NCBI GenBank assembly: GCA_028710655.1 | Contig: JAQTTS010000015.1 | Coordinates: 1 to 17,005, forward strand | DNA from: Dehalococcoidales bacterium | GTDB lineage: Bacteria; Chloroflexota; Dehalococcoidia; Dehalococcoidales; UBA5760 | Length of the DNA stretch: 17,005 nucleotides | Direction: 5' to 3' | In this document: positions 15,527 to 17,005 of the stretch, piece after piece | Position numbering within the stretch: position 1 is the first letter of the stretch | Layout of the letters: each line of letters begins with the position of its first letter | Made by a program: the position numbers and the translations under genes | Notes under the pieces: generated by a model | What the model was told of the DNA's origin: nothing | Database searches by the model: none | Seen by the model: only the letters and a program-made list of their open reading frames with translations

Positions 15527-16405
15527 TTATTCAGAGCAAGCTTGCTCCGGCTGCCATTCCTCATCGCTATAGAAGCCGATGCCGAAAAACCCGGGACCCA
15601 GGTGACTGGCCAATACCGGACCCAGCTCAAGAAGCTCCAGGTCGACGCAGTCAAAACAGGCCTCGACCTCCTTTTTGAGCAACAGGGCCGATTCCATATT
15701 TGCCGTGTGGACTACACCAACATGGTCCGGAGATCGTCCTCTCTGCCGTAGTTTCATCAGTTCTATGATATACTCTATTGCCTTAGCACTGGTTCTCGCC
15801 CGGGAGAGCACCTTAAGCTCACCGCCCTCAAAAGCCAGGATCGGCTTAATCCGAAGCAGGGTACCGAGCAAAGCCTTGGCCACCCCGATACGCCCACCCC
15901 TGGCAAGGTACTCCAGTGTACCAAACGCACCGAAAGCATTCATGCAGGAATTTAGTCTTTCAATAGAAGACTTGAGCTGAGGCAGGCTCTGCCCGTCTTC
16001 CGCAGCCCTGACGGCAGGGGCAATCAGCATACGCAAGGCTACCGTGAGACAGTCCACTATCTCAATCTGTGCCTGAGGCAGCTTCTTCCTGGCTGCTCTG
16101 GCCGAATTGACCGTTCCACTGAGCAGGCTGGAGATATGAAGAGAAAGGATAGGGTGTCCCGCTTCAGCAAGCTCGCGGTACAGCCGGGTAAAATCGCCTA
16201 CCGAAGGCTGCGAAGTGGTCGGCAGAACACCGTCCCTGGACAGACGGCAATAGAATTCCTCATTGGTAATGTCCACTCCCTCATTGAAGACCTCCGTTCC
16301 TAAGATAACCTTAAGCGGCACAACGCGGACATTGTAACGGGAAGTCTCCTCCGCTGACAGGGAAGCAGTACTATCAGTGACAATCTTAACCTTGCCGGTT
16401 CCCAT
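15527..16405 (-). CDS. DegV family fatty-acid-binding protein (FakB-like)
   Basis: A 292-residue protein of the DegV/EDD fold, which binds a fatty acid and, with the kinase FakA, yields acyl-phosphate for PlsY. Motifs from the ATG at 16405: KIVTDSTASLS (6-16), TTSQPSVGDF (63-72), HISSLLSGTVNSA (90-102) and RGGRIGVAKALLG. The Ser/Thr residues of the first and third motifs contact the fatty-acid carboxylate in known members. A longer reading frame to 16462 exists, but the family N-terminus (K-V-K-I-V-T-D-S-T) starts right after the ATG at 16405, so the extra 19 residues are rejected. It overlaps the end of nadE by 20 bases in another frame. No fakA is seen here. Confidence 0.9.
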   Translation of the reverse strand: MGTGKVKIVTDSTASLSAEETSRYNVRVVPLKVILGTEVFNEGVDITNEEFYCRLSRDGVLPTTSQPSVGDFTRLYRELAEAGHPILSLHISSLLSGTVNSARAARKKLPQAQIEIVDCLTVALRMLIAPAVRAAEDGQSLPQLKSSIERLNSCMNAFGAFGTLEYLARGGRIGVAKALLGTLLRIKPILAFEGGELKVLSRARTSAKAIEYIIELMKLRQRGRSPDHVGVVHTANMESALLLKKEVEACFDCVDLELLELGPVLASHLGPGFFGIGFYSDEEWQPEQACSE

Positions 16406-17005
16406 CCTCAAGCCATCCTTCGTTAAAAACAGCGACCGGCGGCGGCAGACGCTTGTGCGCATTGGCCGCTATCCTCGCCTCAATCTTCTCTCTCAACCCA
16501 TCCGGAGCCTCGCCGGTAAGTAGATAGCGGTCGAGCGCCTGATAGCTAATGCCCATTTCGTCTTCATCGGTCTGTCCCGGCCACAGACCGGCCGAGGGAG
16601 GTTTATCAATAATCGGCTGCGGGATATCCAGGAAACGGGCCAGCTCTCTTACCTGCTCCTTAACCAGATTACCCAGGGGCATAATATCCACTCCGCCATC
16701 TCCGTACTTGGTAAAGTAGCCGATGGCAAGCTCGCAGCGATTGCTCGACCCGACCACAGCGTAACCCAGCCGGTTGGCAAAGTAATAAAGGGGCAGCATC
16801 CTTAACCTGACCTTAAGGTTAGACCTGGCCATCTTGCCCAGAGCCGGCTCCACATCGTTGCCGGCTAAGACTTCAAGCAGGGTGTCAAAGACGGAATCCA
16901 GAGCTACCACCCTGGTCGGGATAGAAAACCGGCTGGCTACGGCCAGGGCATGCTCGGCATCTTCCCCGCAGCTATAGCACGGCATGATGACCCCCAACAT
17001 GTTCT
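16386..17005 (-). CDS. nadE: NH3-dependent NAD+ synthetase (5' end beyond the window)
   Basis: Final enzyme of NAD synthesis, which amidates nicotinic acid adenine dinucleotide using ATP. The visible part (about 206 residues) starts in the strand LGVIMPCYS, after the SGGxDS pyrophosphatase loop, which must lie outside the window. The frame stays open to the last base, so the ATG at 17000 is internal. Family motifs follow: SSNRCELAIGYFTKYGDGGVDIMPLGNLVKEQVRELARFL and KPPSAGLWPGQTDEDEMG. In the first, usual Thr, Lys and Ser are replaced by Ser, Arg and Cys. No CN-hydrolase domain is fused at the visible end. It is upstream of and overlaps degV, so the two are probably cotranscribed. Confidence 0.95.
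   Translation of the reverse strand, partial: NMLGVIMPCYSCGEDAEHALAVASRFSIPTRVVALDSVFDTLLEVLAGNDVEPALGKMARSNLKVRLRMLPLYYFANRLGYAVVGSSNRCELAIGYFTKYGDGGVDIMPLGNLVKEQVRELARFLDIPQPIIDKPPSAGLWPGQTDEDEMGISYQALDRYLLTGEAPDGLREKIEARIAANAHKRLPPPVAVFNEGWLEDGNRQG

Noticed and set aside
16406..16462. N-terminal extension of the DegV protein by 19 residues
   Set aside because: The DegV family begins at the K-V-K-I-V-T-D-S-T strand; the extension (MRTSVCRRRSLF...) is nadE sequence in another frame and has no family match.
1..17005. CRISPR array, insertion sequence, phage genes or toxin-antitoxin/defence cassette
   Set aside because: No spaced direct repeats, no transposase or integrase motifs, and no short two-gene toxin-like units. 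Every long frame is a recognisable chromosomal gene or its antisense shadow.

Overview
This is a compact bacterial chromosome segment with almost no non-coding space: no gene-free gap exceeds 300 bases, and the largest is 7988-8237. Fourteen protein genes are recognisable. All but one run on the minus strand, so the genes read from right to left. A selenocysteine tRNA lies at the left edge. The gene content fits an anaerobic Chloroflexota of the Dehalococcoidia type. The signs are archaeal-style twin nucleotidyltransferase/acetyltransferase proteins next to glmS, no peptidoglycan genes, frequent TTG/GTG starts, and a small B-box zinc-finger membrane protein beside plsY. That assignment is inference from remembered family distributions, not from a search.

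Reading in the direction of transcription, 17005 to 12047 holds nadE (5' end outside the window), a DegV/FakB-type fatty-acid-binding protein overlapping the nadE end, recA with its own promoter and a clear intrinsic terminator, recX directly after that terminator, and rny (RNase Y). From 11969 to 9066 follow ymdB, a PHP-domain phosphoesterase, plsY and the zinc-finger membrane protein. Three of these junctions are 1-4 base overlaps or gaps under 80 bases, which suggests one rny-ymdB-PHP-plsY transcript.

A lone plus-strand gene (8238-8996) encodes a PrsW/YhfC-like putative intramembrane protease. It is divergent from the next cluster. Between 7987 and 2502 a tight four-gene operon (sugar phosphomutase, two tandem sugar-1-phosphate nucleotidyltransferases with hexapeptide-repeat tails, glmS) should make UDP-GlcNAc or related NDP-sugars from fructose-6-phosphate. 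It has a consensus TTGACA/TAAATT promoter so close to the ATG that the mRNA is probably leaderless. After it come pepA (TTG start, strong Shine-Dalgarno site), an MBL-fold hydrolase and the selC tRNA, which has its own perfect TATAAT box.

Most of the window is core metabolism, DNA repair and RNA turnover. I see no phage, insertion sequence, CRISPR array or obvious new multi-gene defence system. The points worth a second look are the selenocysteine tRNA without a visible selenoprotein, the recA terminator / 16-codon leader ORF / recX arrangement, the leaderless NDP-sugar operon, the RNase Y-YmdB-PHP gene set, and the divergent intergenic region with its putative protease.
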